Source: Sphaerolaimus hirsutus (taxonomy: Eukaryota; Nematoda; Chromadorea; Monhysterida; Sphaerolaimidae). Taken from it: DNA of 64,000 bases. The stretch's first letter is position 1; each line of letters opens with the position of its first letter. The notes under the pieces were generated by a model. That model had not been told where the DNA came from. It did no database searches and saw only the letters and a list, made by a program, of their open reading frames with translations. The position numbers were made by a program, and so were the translations under genes. Location of the stretch: NCBI GenBank assembly GCA_964036195.1, contig OZ038452.1, positions 31,259,785-31,323,784 on the forward strand, read 5' to 3'. Positions 1-22,299 of the stretch are shown one piece after another.

Positions 1-2310
1 TGCAAAATGCATCATTTCACAATAAGAAATTTTTGGGTCTAGGGGTTCAATTTCAGGGTTTTAGTAATGTAGTGTCAAAATGGAGTGCATATTTGAAATC
101 GCTACAATCAGAAACCCACAAATGCATCATTTTATGATTTGAAAGTTTTTGGCTTAGGGGGTTCATTTTTATGGTTATGGTAATGTAGTGTGAAAATGAA
201 GTGCATATTTCAAATGAGTGAAATCAGAAACCTGAAAATTTATGATTTCACAAATTGAAAGTTTTTGGCTCCAGAGGTTCATTTTCAGGGTTATGGTTAT
301 GTAGTTTTCAGGGTTTTGTAGTGTCAAAATGGATTGCATATTTCAAATCAGTGCAATTAGAAACCCACATCAAATCATTTCACAATTTCTAATTTTTTAA
401 GCCCTGGGCATATTTGAAATTGCTACACTCAGAAACCCACAAATCCATCATTTTATGGTTTGAAAGTTTTTGGCCCAGGGGGTTCATTTTTAGGGTTATG
501 GTAATGTAGTATCAAAATGAAGTGCATATTTCAAATGAGTGCTTTCAGAAACCCAAAAATGCATCATTTCTCAAATTGAAAGTATTTGGCCCCATGGGTT
601 CATTTTTAGGGTTATGGTAATGTAGTGTCAAAATGGAGTGCATATATCAAATTGGTGCAATCAGAGACCCAAATTTGAAATCAGTGCAATCAGAAACCCA
701 AAAATGAATGATTTCACAAATTGAAAGTTTTTGGCTCCAGAGCTTCATTTTCAGGGTTATGGTTATGTAGTTTTCAGGGTTATGTAGTGTCAAAACAGAG
801 TGCATATTTCAAATCAGTGCAATTAGAAACCCACATTGAATCATTTCACAATTTCTAATTTTTTAAGCCCTGGGCATATTTGAAATCGCTACACTCAGAA
901 ACCCACAAATCCATCATTTTATGGTTTGAAAGTTTTTGGCCCAGGGGGTTCATTTTAGGGTTATGGTAATAAATGAAGTGCATATTTCAAATGAGTGCTA
1001 TCAGAAACCCAAAAATGCATCATTTCTCAAATTGAAAGTATTTGGCCCCATGGGTTCATTTTTAGGGTTATGGTAATGTAGTGTCAAAATGGAGTGCATA
1101 TATCAAATTGGTGCAATCAGAGACCCAAATTTGAAATCAGTGCAATCAGAAACCCAAAAATGAATGATTTCACAAATTGAAAGTTTTTGGCTCCAGAGGT
1201 TCATTTTCAGGGTTATGGTTATGTAGTTTTCAGGGTTATGTAGTGTCAAAACAGAGTGCATATTTCAAATCAGTGCAATTAGAAACCCACATTGAATCAT
1301 TTCACAATTTCTAATTTTTTAAGCCCTGGGCATATTTGAAATCGCTACACTCAGAAACCCACAAATCCATCATTTTATGGTTTGAAAGTTTTTGGCCCAG
1401 GGGGTTCATTTTAGGGTTATGGTTATGTAGTGTCAAAATGAAGTGCATATTTCAAATGAGTGCAATCAGAAACCCGAAAATGCATCATTTCTCAAATTGA
1501 AAGTATTTAACCCCATGGGTCCATTTTGAGGGTTATGGTAATGTAGTGTCAAAATGGAGTGCATGTATCAAATCAGTGCAATCAGAAACCCAAATTTGAA
1601 ATCAGTGCAATCAGAAACCCAAAAATGCATCATTTCACAAATTGAAAGTTTTTGGCCCCAGTGGTTCATTTTCAGGGTTATGGTAATGTAGTGTCAAAAT
1701 GAAGTGCATATTTCAAATGAGTGCAATCAGAAACCCAAAAATGCATCATTTCTCAAATTGAAAGTATTTGGCCCCATGGGTTCATTAACGGGTTATGGTA
1801 ATGTAGTGTCAATGGAGTGCATATATCAAATCAGTGCAATCAGAAACCTAAATTTGAAATCAGTGCAATCAGAAACCCAAAATTGCATCATTTCACAAAT
1901 TGAAAGTTTTTGGCCCCATGGGTTCATTAACGGGTTATGGTAATGTAGTGTCAATGGAGTGCATATATCAAATCAGTGCAATCAGAAACCTAAATTTGAA
2001 ATCAGTGCAATCAGAAACCCAAAATTGCATCATTTCACAAATTGAAAGTTTTTGGCCCCAGTGGTTCATTTTCAGGGTTATGGTAATGTAGTGTCAAAAT
2101 GGAGTGCATTATATATCAAATCAGTGCAATTAGAAACCCACAATGCATCATTTCACAATTTGAAAGTTTTGGCCCCATTTTGGGTTCAATTTCAGGGTTA
2201 TTGTAATGTACTGTCAGAATGGAGTGCATATTTCAAATCATTGTAATCAGTAACCCACAAATGCATTATATCACAATTTATATTTTTTAGCCCCGGGGGC
2301 CTCACTTAAG
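1..2310. repeat. AT-rich satellite with higher-order repeat
   Basis: Tandem monomers of roughly 115 bp share a GGTTATGGTAATGTAGTGTC segment and an ATCAGAAACCCAAAAATGCA segment. Monomers are grouped into a higher-order unit: the marker GCCCTGGGCATATTTGAAAT recurs at about 401, 867 and 1323, so the larger unit is near 460 bp. Copies drift toward the right edge of the array near 2310. The array continues past the left edge of the window. The short open frames inside it are repeat artefacts. Confidence 0.9.
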
Positions 2311-2968
2311 GATTATGGTAATGTTATTGTTAACTCCCATAAACTCAGCCCCTAATTTGGCAAACACCCATCAACTCAACTCCCATAAACTCGGCCTCTA
2401 ATTTGTGAACTTGTGTCAACAGCCCCTTATTTTTAAACTTCTGTCAACTCAACCCTAATTTATAAACACCCATCAACTCAACCCTCAATTGTAAACTCAG
2501 CCCCTAAAAACTCAAGTCAACCCCCTATACATGTGCAATTGCATTCTTGGGAAGCAACTTTGCCATCTACTAACCCTGTTTGTCAAGATTGTGGATCGTG
2601 TTTGTAAAGGGCATTTGTACTAATAAATAGTGACTGCATTGTGTGCAAAAACACACACGAATTGGGCACAATGAGGCCTGTGATTGTGCGTCCTATCTTT
2701 TACATTAGGCATACCTAGCACGCAATTCTTTCACAATTGTATATGTTTTGATGACACGATTCGTTCGAGTTACGATGTTCTACACAAATTTAAAGTTTGA
2801 TCGTTTTTATTACTTTACAACAGTCATGCAATCTTTTAATTATAAATAGTTATCACACTGCCAACTTGACATATAAATAAAAACCGCGCAAATATCCACA
2901 CCATTATTTCGCCACATTAATCTACCATAACCTACCAAATCAATCGCTCAAATGCCTCAAACTCTCAG
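2311..2968. other. Degenerate CCCCTAATTT tract and possible NOP2 intron
   Basis: From 2330 to 2530 the sequence repeats phrases such as AACTCAGCCCCTAATTT with drift. The remainder is AT-rich single-copy-looking sequence ending in the splice acceptor used by the first visible NOP2 exon. No convincing exon for the NOP2 N-terminus was seen here. Confidence 0.4.
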
Positions 2969-12639
<9,671 letters not shown>

Positions 12640-14387
12640 TTTTTAATGCGTTATTTGAGTTTTGATGGCGAATTGTTTTAGTGAAAATGTCGCTACGCAC
12701 ACTTGTTTGACATCGCCAATTCGTGTCAACTAACTGTCAAGTCAATAGCACAACAAAATAGAAACAATGAAAACAATGAAAAAAAACATTGAAAACAATG
12801 AAACACGATATAAAATTGACTATGCTCTATCTCATCGGAAACTTGAAATCACATAGGTAATTGACCAAAATTAAGTTTCCTTTCAGTTGACACGAATTTT
12901 GATGTCAACTAGTGTGGGGTGTGATGGCGCTGCGCACACGCGCACTAGTTGACACCGGTGCCACTGTTAATTCATCGGATGCCAGTTCCGCAAGTGGAAA
13001 AGTTAAGAGTAAAGAGTTGAGTAAAATTATAAATGATAAGTTAAGAGTTAAGTTAAAAGTTAAAAGTTTTGAATTGAGTACAATCATTCATCATTTTACT
13101 CAACTCTCAACTCATAACTTTACTCTTAACTTGCCACTTGTAATTTTACTCAACTCTTAACTTTTACTCTTCACTTGTACACTTGCGGAACTCGCCCCTG
13201 GTTTTCAATCCAGATTTTAGTCAACTGGTCGCTCGAAATGTTCAAATGCACATGCCGCAAAAATTATTTTACAATGTTGCGGTATGACTTAGCATCGTCA
13301 ACTAAAATCCTGGTATGCAAACTAGTTGACACCCAATAGCAATTGAAGAGTTTCAGTCCAAAAATGCACAAGCGCCAAATCCAGAAAAATCGAGTTAAGC
13401 GTGGATTCGACTTCCACGTATAGTTTTTCACATTTTAGCCAAAAAATTTTAGGGTTATAGTGCATTTCCTTCCCGAGATACAGTGGTACCGTTTTTCAGA
13501 AAAATAACAATTTTCACATCGAAAGTGCACATATCCATCTCAGATCCCCTATGAAAAACAGAACTTTCATTTCGAAAGTGCACATATCCATCTCGGACCA
13601 CCGGAGTTTCATTTCATAAGTGCACATATCCAAAAGATAGTTTCATTTCCAAAAGTGCACGCGTGCTCCGGATCGCTCGCGAAGAGCCGGCCGCATTTCC
13701 CCTACAAAAAAAAGTTTCATTTCCAAAAGTGCATGCGTGAATTTCCAAATCTGTTTTGCACTAAAAATGTGTGTATATATATAGATCTGAAAATTTAAAT
13801 CGAGGTACTTTTCGACATGAGCTTTTGAATGGCAGACTCGGTTTTGCTCCACGGTGCATAGATTAGCATTTATTCCACTTTTGATTGCAAATATTCAGAT
13901 TTACTCCCTATTTTGGATGTTTTCCAAAATATGACATAACTCCCAAAATATATGCAGGCCGACAAAAATTGTGGAATAGAAAAATGTAGACAAATGTTCA
14001 AGGTATCTGAAAAGTGTGGGCAAGCTTTGTCGCCCAAACATGGCGCTGTCGGGCCACTGCCAAACTTTATCACGCGATTGTGAAAAATAAAAAAATCTGG
14101 ATATGTTCACATTTGGTATGAAACTCTTCAATTGGTATGCACTGTGCACAACTCCATTGCATCGGAATTTCTGCGCTATAAAGCTTGTTTAATTCAGATA
14201 TGTTATTAGATACTGCTGGATTTTGTTGTTATCGATTTTTTTATTGTTTAAAATTGGACAGTGCGTCGAAAATAAACAATCGTTGAAATGCGGCCCGATA
14301 CATAAATAATATTGACCGGTTTTATTTTACACATTTATGATAACTTCAAACGACTAAAGCTACTCAATATTACTAGTAAACCAAATA
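12640..14387. repeat. Intergenic repeats downstream of NOP2
   Basis: A hairpin at about 12965-13200 pairs CCAGTTCCGCAAGTGGAAAA with an inverse near 13180. At 13500-13740 the phrase TTTCATTTCCAAAAGTGCAC is repeated about five times with variation. No gene was recognised. Confidence 0.5.
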
Positions 14388-14883
14388 ATGGCAAGACCAA
14401 ACCTCAAAAACACGTATGTACTTGTGAATTTCATGATCATATGCTGCAGCTGTGCCAAATTCGCTTTGAAAACGCCAAAATTGTCAGAAATCAGTCCTAC
14501 AAACTGTAAACATGACACGTTATTACTTGAAAATTCGGCAAAAGATTTCGCTGGCATTTCCCCCGTCGCGTTTGCCGAGGGTATTTTCGACCAGGTGCCA
14601 ATCCCAGACCCTGTAAAATGTCAAATGTCATGCGATTGGGTTGTCAGGCAAACTCGGTTGCCATTTTGCAGGGCATTTTCCATGACTTAGACACTTTGCA
14701 TGACATTTGACATTTTACAGGGTCTTGGAGTGCCACCAGTACGCGGTAGTTTTCCCGGACAACGGTAGTTTTTATCTGCCCGAATCGTTCCATTTTGTCC
14801 CGGGTGATGTCGTTGGCTGCGCGCCAAAATCGTTGGTTTATTTTGTTGGATTTGAGCGTCTAATGGTTAGGCAGTTCCAATGA
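14388..14883 (+). CDS. Two exons of an unrecognised gene, joined across an introner
   Basis: An open exon runs to 14594 and ends with residues AEGIFDQ. The second exon, 14740-14883, encodes YAVVFPDNGSFYLPESFHF and onward to a TGA. The two join in phase 0 across the hairpin at 14595-14739. The 5' limit is uncertain: 14388 is only the first upstream ATG in frame, and the sequence before about 14500 is less protein-like. No family was recognised. The second exon has a coding-like composition and 47 codons before the stop; that stop may instead lie in an intron, because a GTTAGG donor candidate precedes it. Confidence 0.45.
14595..14739 (+). mobile_element. Introner-like fold-back element, copy 1
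   Basis: The left end GTGCCAATCCCAGACCCTGT and the right end ACAGGGTCTTGGAGTGCCAC are inverted repeats. CAG stands before the left end and again after the right end. Read on the plus strand this gives CAG|GTGCC...CAG|, a ready-made intron of 145 nt between two in-frame exons. Confidence 0.75.
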
Positions 14884-15934
14884 ACGATCATCGTGAATCG
14901 CAACAATTTGTATTTGTACTCTGCGGACCGCAAAATATGCGCCCAGAATTACTTAAGTATTGGTCAATAATGCGTGAGCAGGATACTTATGTACGCATTT
15001 TCACAAAAAAAAGAATAATTTAAAAAAGAAAAATACAAGCAATGAAGGCGTTTGCTAGATTCTACTTTCCGTCCGGTTTGGCTCGCTGCCCGCTTGCGCT
15101 TGGGAGTTTTTTATGCGTTGACCCCGCCTTGATGATGAAGTCAGGTCGGGGTCGGCGGCGGGATGGATCAAAGGTTGAATGCCATTGGATTACGTTTGCA
15201 CTCACTCGGGATTAGTTGGGTGTGGTGCCTAGTATAAGACGTGACGTGTGTGTACTTATGACCGGTAGAATTTTGATGGGCATTGAACAGACACAGACAC
15301 AGATTGTCATCGGTAACTCTGTGCATGTATTTACGTAAAAATGATTCTGATCGGCAATGAGCTAAGAGCTGTTTGCATGGGAATTATGGGCCATAATCTG
15401 GGGTGTTTTCCGCAAGTGGAAAGGTGCAATCCTTTGAGAAGTGAGTAGTGATAAGATAAGTGAAATGGCAAGTAAAAGTAAAATGTGATGTACAATGAGA
15501 AGAACAAAGTTTACTTCATTTTTACTTGCCATTTTATTTATTACTTCTCATGTTTCTTCTCACTCTACATCTAGACTTGATTAAAAATTTGTAGATGGAT
15601 TTCTAAAATCTACTTTTGTAAAAGTTTGAATTCACTATTGCCAACGATTTATTCCTATGTAAATGTTGAATTGACATGACTTGTAAATACACATGGAAAG
15701 TATTAATCCGATCGCATTCAGCCTTTGATCCATTCTGCACAAAATTGTTTGCATGAAAAGGGTCGATTCAATCGGCGCAATTAATACGCGTGCAGTGTGG
15801 GGGTCGTGTCTTTCATTAGAAATCAACCGCATGCGTACAATTTGGTCAGCAGACGCCACTCTTTATAAAAAACGTCCCGCGCGCAACCCAAGCCAAGCCT
15901 AGGCCGGACGGAAAATACAGTCAATCAGGCGTTT
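14884..15934. other. Intergenic, no gene recognised
   Basis: This is mostly unique-looking AT-rich sequence. A hairpin at about 15405-15560 pairs AAATGGCAAGTAAAAGTAAA with TTTTTACTTGCCATTTTAT. No coding exon could be supported. Confidence 0.4.
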
Positions 15935-16358
15935 TATACTTATTGTCAGTACTTTTCTATTGCATACGGCGCGTGGCTTGGGTCAACGGGTGTGCAACAG
16001 ACGTCATTATGCTGCTTAAGCGGATTAACGTGACGTTTGTAGATAAATAATTAAATATAGGCAAAGAAATGATCGATGAAATTAAATGATAACATGCCCC
16101 AGAATTCGTCTTGATAAAACTACGCAAAGTTTTTATCTGCATATGAATGACGGCCAGTTGTAAATAAAGTTCCGAAAGTCTGCGAATAATTGATAATTCC
16201 CTCGCTCATAACTAAGAAGTTCATTTGTAACATCACAATAAATCACTGCATTGTATTATTTTTTTCTTTACGTATGAATTGCGCTATTTGTGCTAATGGC
16301 GTCTGTTGCACCCAAGCCACGCACCGTATGCAATAGAGAAGTACTGACAATAAGTATA
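15935..16358. mobile_element. MITE with about 70-bp inverted ends
   Basis: The left arm TATACTTATTGTCAGTACTT...GCGTGGCTTGGGT is matched by the inverse right arm ACCCAAGCCACGC...AAGTACTGACAATAAGTATA. The element is 424 bp and has no coding capacity. It looks like a non-autonomous DNA transposon. Confidence 0.75.
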
Positions 16359-16683
16359 GTGAACCGCAATGAATTGTTTTTTCCAAAAGTTTTTTCTGAA
16401 ACAATTTTTATTTTATTAACGATGATGTCATAATGGAGTGTTTCCTTCAGAAAAATGCATAGCGTGCGCTCCGCCGAGTAGCTATACCTGGAAATTTTTA
16501 GTATCGTTTTTTTGCTATTTCTGAAGCGCTTCCTCCGTTTTGTGCTCTAGTCTAATCTATAAAGTTAAATAACGAAAATATTCTTTATACGAAAGAACAT
16601 TTTGGATGACAGACGAGGCTTTACAAGGTTCGGGACTGCCACCATGTGTAGTGGTTCTACGCCCACTAGTTTATCACTGTATT

Positions 16684-16845
16684 GGGCCCACACACGCTAG
16701 TTGACATCGACATCAAATGTCTACTGGTGCCCATCCCGATTCAAAGCTTGCTGACGAGCCGACGAATGACGTTCAAATGCAAGCTTTGAATTGGGAATGG
16801 AACCAGTTGACATTTGGTGTCGATGTCAACTAGCGTGTGGGGGGC
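16684..16845. mobile_element. Fold-back element family D, second full copy
   Basis: GGGCCCACACACGCTAGTTG is inverted at the right end. The interior repeats the AAGCTTGC/GCAAGCTT arms seen at 10811-10973. Confidence 0.7.
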
Positions 16846-16994
16846 CATTTTTGAAAAATTATGTCAGCTTTGAACACATTTGAGTTGTTGACCTAAACAA
16901 ATCATGATTGCGTCCAGAACTAACTCACTCGAGTATGCTCAAGTGAGTTCTAAGCTGATTTGTGAGTACCGTATTTCCTCGAAATGAACTTCAG

Positions 16995-17472
16995 GCGTAT
17001 TTCTGGGAAATTTGTTACAGGGTCGTCAAGAATATCGATCAGCCGGACTGTCCATTCAGTTCATTTCACGATCCAAACATTTGGCAGGTTTCCAGCGATG
17101 AAAGTATGGTCAGATTTTTGGACATGGATAAAGTTCCTTCGAATATGGATTATGTCAATCTTGATTCTAATAACTGTATCAGACTGGAGATTAACAGGTG
17201 CCACTCCCAGACCCTGTAAAAAGCCCTGTAAAATGTAAAATGTCATGCAACGTGTCTAAAGTCATGGAAAATGCCCTGCAAAATGGCAACTCAGTTGCCA
17301 TTTTGCAGGGCATTTTCCATGACTTTTGACACTTTGCATGACATTTGAAATTTTGCAGGGCTTTTTACAGGGTCTGATGGTGCCCCCAGGCCAATTCACT
17401 TGAAAAGAGTTTCATTTGACTCCATGGAAATGTATAGTAATACCATGAAAGATATGATTTGGTCAGTTGAAG
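16995..17472 (+). CDS. Two internal exons of an unrecognised gene
   Basis: Exon 16995-17197 encodes AYFWEICYRVVKNIDQPD followed by about 50 coherent residues, ending NNCIRLEIN. Exon 17390-17472 continues PIHLKRVSFDSMEMY. The junction is phase 2 to phase 2 across an introner at 17198-17389. The first exon starts directly after a terminal fragment of family B (16968-16985). Neither the 5' nor the 3' end of the gene was found. Coding is supported by long stop-free protein-like sequence and a matched splice phase. No family was recognised. Confidence 0.55.
17198..17389 (+). mobile_element. Introner-like fold-back element, copy 2
   Basis: It starts GTGCCACTCCCAGACCCTGT and ends ACAGGGTCTGATGGTGCCCC followed by CAG. 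CAG also precedes it. The core is a near-perfect hairpin around TTGCCATTTTGCAGGGCATT. The element is exactly one intron (192 nt). Confidence 0.78.
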
Positions 17473-18059
17473 GTTAGCAGCGGTCATTTCTGTAAGTGGA
17501 CAAGCGAAAACAGTGCGAAGTAATAGTGTTTTTATTTCTGCGTTTTTTGTAAAAACTTCGAGTTTTTTGAGTTAAAAAAATGCCCAGCAATGACAATTTG
17601 CGCAGTACTCCAAAATTCTTCGATGAATGTGCACTGTATGGAAAACTACGGAATTGATTTGAACTATTTTTAACTATACTTAAAAACATGTCAAAACTTA
17701 AATATGAATACATTATGTGCATAAAATATCTACATACATGCATATCTTATCTTGTTTAGTTTAACTGAATTCATGTGCATTCGACTGCTTCGCTGAAAAA
17801 ACAAAAACTCAAAAAAAATTTCTGTGTTTCGGTGTTTCTGTGTTCTCCAAAAAAACTCATTTCAGTTTTGAGTTTTTCAAAATTTGTGAGTTACCGTGTT
17901 TCTGTGTAAAACAAAAACACATAAACTCAATGAGTTTCTGTGCTTATTCCATCGTTGCGTACATGACAAAAGGTGTGTTTTGTGAACTTGCAATGCATAA
18001 CAAACGTTAAAAACAATGACTGTGTTACAATATAACGTTGTTTATACCACCGACATATG
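17473..18059. other. AT-rich, no gene recognised
   Basis: Low-complexity phrases such as GAGTTTCTGTGTT occur near 17800-17945. No exon continuing the upstream gene could be supported. Confidence 0.4.
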
Positions 18060-18518
18060 TACCGTATTTCCTCGAAATACCCCCCGGGGGGTGATTGTTT
18101 CATAGTGGTCCCAAGAGGGGGGGGGGGGTTAAACGAGGGGGGGGTATTTCGAGGGGGGGGGTTATTATTTCACAAGAAAATTTTTGAAAACCAAGTACGA
18201 AATTGTCGTCTGAAACGTACGCAGACGTTGAAAAATGCAACAAAAACCGCCATTTATAAGGTTCTGTAGACTAATATTAGTACGTAGATGGTATAAACAC
18301 TGTTCTAACATGATTCCGACATTGTTTTAACGTGTGTTCTGCACTACGCAGAACACAAACTGCAGTATTTGTCATGTACGTTCTCTTTACACTCAATTTG
18401 GGGGGGGTATTTCGAGGGGGGGGGGGTGATTGTTTCATAGTGGTCTCGTGAGGGGGGGGGGGTCAAACGAGGGGGGGGGGGTATTTCAAGGGGGAAGGTA
18501 TTTCGAGGAAATACGGTA
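18060..18518. mobile_element. Hairpin element family B, intact copy
   Basis: It begins TACCGTATTTCCTCGAAATA and ends with the inverse TATTTCGAGGAAATACGGTA, 459 bp in all. Several G-runs of 8-10 and the phrase GATTGTTTCATAGTGGTC occur in both halves. Confidence 0.78.
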
Positions 18519-20030
18519 CATGTTTAAGTCTGTAGACTATTATATATGATGGTTTTTGTCGCATTTTTCTAGGTCTGCGTACGTACAAACAAATTAGTAT
18601 ACTCGGCGTACGTGATACTCTGCCCTCGCACTGATTTATGTCTCGTGTTGGAAGCGTGCCAATGATTATTTAATCATGCGATTTCCATAAAATAATGAAA
18701 AAAATTCATCGATGTGAATATGTTAATGAATAACATTATAACAACAATCAATTTTGTCATCTTTTTATGAAACTCTGACGCGTTAACCATCGTTGGCACA
18801 CTTCCAGCGGGAACCACGCATGCAGGGTGTAAAGTAATCGGAGTATACTGGATTTTCAAAAAATTTCTGGCGAAATAATACCCCCCCCTTGAATTACCTC
18901 CCCCCTCGAAATACCCCCATCAAAATTCTCACTCTGAAAAAATAAACGCCCGGGGGTATTTTGAGGAAATACGGTATTTACCTTGTTCCAGATGGGGTGT
19001 ATTTCGAGATGTATTATTTTTACCTCACAGCTCGCTATAACCTGGGGGTTTTTAGGGGGGGAGTAGTGATGTAAAGGCACCGGGGCACCGGTGCCCCGGT
19101 GCTGTGCTGGTGCGGTGCCATTGCAATCTTCAGGGGTGCCATGCCGGTGCCGGTACCATTTTTTTCAGAATAGCACCGGTGCCGGTGCGGTGCGGTGCTA
19201 TTTTTTTGCCGGTGCCAAAGGTGCTAGCACCAGGGCCAAAGTAAAAGGCACCGGGAAAAGCACCGGCCAAGGCTTCATGTGCTGTGCAATTTTGTCCATA
19301 GTATGTGCTTATTCATATTTCAAAAAACAGCGATATATTTACCCAACCGTTTTTGCCTATTTTGTAAACCTCCCATTAAATAAATATATCTACTGTGAAA
19401 TCCATTATACCCAATACGTGATCTGATGAGCGAATCTAAAACTTTGTTGAATTTTAAATCATTTTCATATTTTATATTTATCTTACTTGTTTGTTCAAAA
19501 TTTGTTGTCAGTTTATGACAGAGATAGTTCCATTCTCTGTACAGTAACGACTCCGATCAGTAGACAATAATGGCTATGGACATTGCAGTGAATAAAATAT
19601 TTTATCTTTCATTTGTAATCATTGTAATTGCTTCATAAAAGTGTTTGCCACATCATTCTGATCATTTTAAGTGCTCAACCATCAAAATCGGTTGAAAATT
19701 CATGGAAATATGCACTTCCAAAGGTGAGACCACTGAGAATCTGCCCGATATTTACTCCAGAAATTCCAGCCCGGTGCGGTGCGTTTCGGTGCTAGCACCG
19801 GCAACCCGCCGGTGCCCTTCGGTGCCGGTGCCATTTTTTCCAAAAGGCACCGGTGCCGGTGCGGTGCGGTGCCATTTTCTGGCCGGTGCCCCAGGGTGCC
19901 AGGTGCCCTTTCCATGCGTTGGCAAAGGTGCCGGTGCGGTGCGGTGCATTTAGGGGGGGGGGGTATTTAGGGTATTTCAATAAAATGCATTTTGTCACAA
20001 AAATAAACAAGAACAACTTTTCAAGGGCAG
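18519..20030. repeat. GGTGCCGGTGCGGTGC minisatellites and family B debris
   Basis: Family B debris lies at 18878-18977. GC-rich arrays of CACCGGTGCCGGTGCGGTGC-type units occupy about 19073-19265 and 19768-19950, flanking a 0.5 kb AT-rich spacer. Open frames over the arrays on both strands are repeat-derived. Confidence 0.6.
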
Positions 20031-22299
20031 CTTCAACTGAGGCCTGGTGTTGAAATAGCAAAGAAGGTGCCTGTTAATGGTTATGACTTCATGTGGCCGA
20101 TTTTGACAGAAAATTTAATCACTGTTGAAAAATGTTCAGACAGTTTGGGCTGCCTTTCGAGCAACTTGGCTGATTCGGATGAAATTTGCAGGTTTTTTAT
20201 TGTTACTTTTTAAATTTTAATCCTCACCCTGACCCACTTTCCTGAGTCACTACAAAAAAGAAGCACATGAGAGCATTCTGTGAACATGTGTGTGAAGCAG
20301 TCACTGAATGGAGACTTTCAAACACTTCCACATCAGCAGGGTTGGTTTTACTAAAATTCTTTTTTAAATACAAATTTTTTAGTAAAATTAGATACAAAAT
20401 TGTATTTTAATTTAATTTTATTCTTTTATTTCCCATTTTATTTTTATTTTATTCTTCAATTTTCCATTTTATGTTAGTTTGTGACCAGAATTGGTTTTAG
20501 TAAAATTCATTTTACAAAAATTGTAGTAAAGTTGTATAAAAATTGTATCTTATTTTTTTTCATTTCATGTTTTATTTTGTTATTCTTCAATTTTCAATTT
20601 TATTTTATTTTTTTCTGAGATTTTACCAACCCTGCACATGAGTAGTTCAGAGTAGCTATATTCAGTGAACTACTCTCCTTGACCTTCCACCTATCATGAT
20701 AACCAAAGGCATGCATCACAAACCAAATACAATAGACTTTGCATGATTTATAAAGTGATATGAATTCTGAGACTTATGGTGGCACAGTGTGCTTGCCTCA
20801 CACAATGCCATATTTCTGCAGGAAGCTTCATGTCACCATTCACCACACATTTTTAGCCTTAATTGCAGTCACGTCACATGCAACAGTGTTGCTGAAAGTC
20901 CATGTGACAATTCATTGACCTATGAAGACATGTTTGGAGCAAGTTGCTGTCCCATTTGTGGACTTTTGCTGGATATCAATGTTGACAAAAACTTGTATAG
21001 AAGTGGAAGTGGGCCATTGGAGTTGAGGGAAGATATTGAAAACATAGTGACCCAGTTCAATTCCGAATATGGGAGGAATCTTTCATTTGGTTTCTATAGG
21101 GCGCCTGAAAATTATGTCACGCAAATAAAGTTGGCAGAATTTTGTGTAAATTGTGTAAAATTATTTTTTTCATCACTTTTTTATCAGGTATAAACTGGTT
21201 ATGGCATCAGTTGATGTTGCAAATGATGGCTATGATTGGGCATTAATGGTGCAGATAGCTGAGCAGCAATTGAAAGATCTTCTGAAATCTAGGCATGCTG
21301 GAGATTTTTTTTGGTTTCAAAAGTGTATCCAAAAGTGATAGAATGGCGCCACACGAGTTCATGGTGCCAGGTCATGTGCACTTGACACCACTTTTAATGA
21401 CATCGTTGAAATTTTTCAGCTTGCACCATTTGTCTGGCCCTATTCTCTCACTATTTTTTCATGATATAGATCTAAATGGCCTCACACTTCAGGAAATTTC
21501 ACCACACCACTAAAATATCTGAACAGAAATCCCTGCCGGGCACATTTTCGATTTTATCCAGCATTTTTGGCATGTGCGCCCTATGCGCCTTACTTATGAT
21601 ATGCATGCTATTGTTGCATAGAAGCAAGAGGGGGGATTGGCCAAATGTCGATTTTCAAAATGTTGTCATTGGATGGAGGGGGTCCAGAAAGGGTATGTCA
21701 ATGTTAACATGGTATTGATTCTACTCGGATTAGGGGGGTCTCCTGATTTTGTTCATCGTGTTGATAAATAGTAAATGCACATTTGGCATTGTTGCAGGAA
21801 AAATTGTGCAAAATCTGGGCTTTTGATTTAATTTTAATGGTAGTGTGTGCACAATTCTGACTGATTGTTGTAAACTACGCAGATTTGATGTGGCGTATGA
21901 GATACAAGGATGATGAACCTACTGCAGAGTCTCTGCAGTTGCAGGTAATTGCTTCACTTTTGATTGAAAAAATTTATTTTGTATTCTCAGAAAGGGGTTT
22001 CCTGGAATGGAATTCGGTGTTTTTTACTTTGACAATGCAGGGCAAAAAGCTCATCTTTTGTCTATTGTCATTCGTAAATAGCTTATATTCTCTGTGAATT
22101 GAACATATTTATAGTTCACCACGCAAGGCAGATGTTTTTCTTCATTATTTTGCTCATTTTCAAATGGTTTTTTAAGGTGGCTTATTCAATGATATATGGT
22201 GATGTGATTTTGCGCATAATTATTGAAGTGAATGTTTGTTTTGAATGCAGGAAACCGGAGCGGCGGAGGCACAGCCGACAGCAACGGCATCTGTGGTGG
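20031..22299 (+). CDS. Exons of an unrecognised multi-exon gene
   Basis: Candidate exons are 20031-20191 (LQLRPGVEIAKKVPVNGYDF...), about 20262-20339, 20822-21155 (Cys-rich: CHHSPH, CSHVTC, CCPICG, then an acidic segment LELREDIENIVTQF), about 21187-21300 (VDVANDGYDWALMVQIAEQQ...), 21884-21944 (LMWRMRYKDDEPTAESLQLQ) and 22250-22299. GT and AG sites border most of them, but not all phases could be matched, so the model is incomplete. The CCPICG segment looks like part of a zinc-binding fold. Intergenic and intronic AT-rich TTTTATTTT tracts (20390-20630) separate the exons. No family was recognised. Confidence 0.38.

Noticed and set aside
1704..2246. Short plus-strand open frames in the satellite
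   Set aside because: They repeat with the monomer and carry no protein-like pattern; they are artefacts of the tandem array.
19091..19970. Plus- and minus-strand open frames over the GGTGCC arrays
   Set aside because: The frames follow the minisatellite on both strands with repeated dipeptide-like content and no start or splice support.
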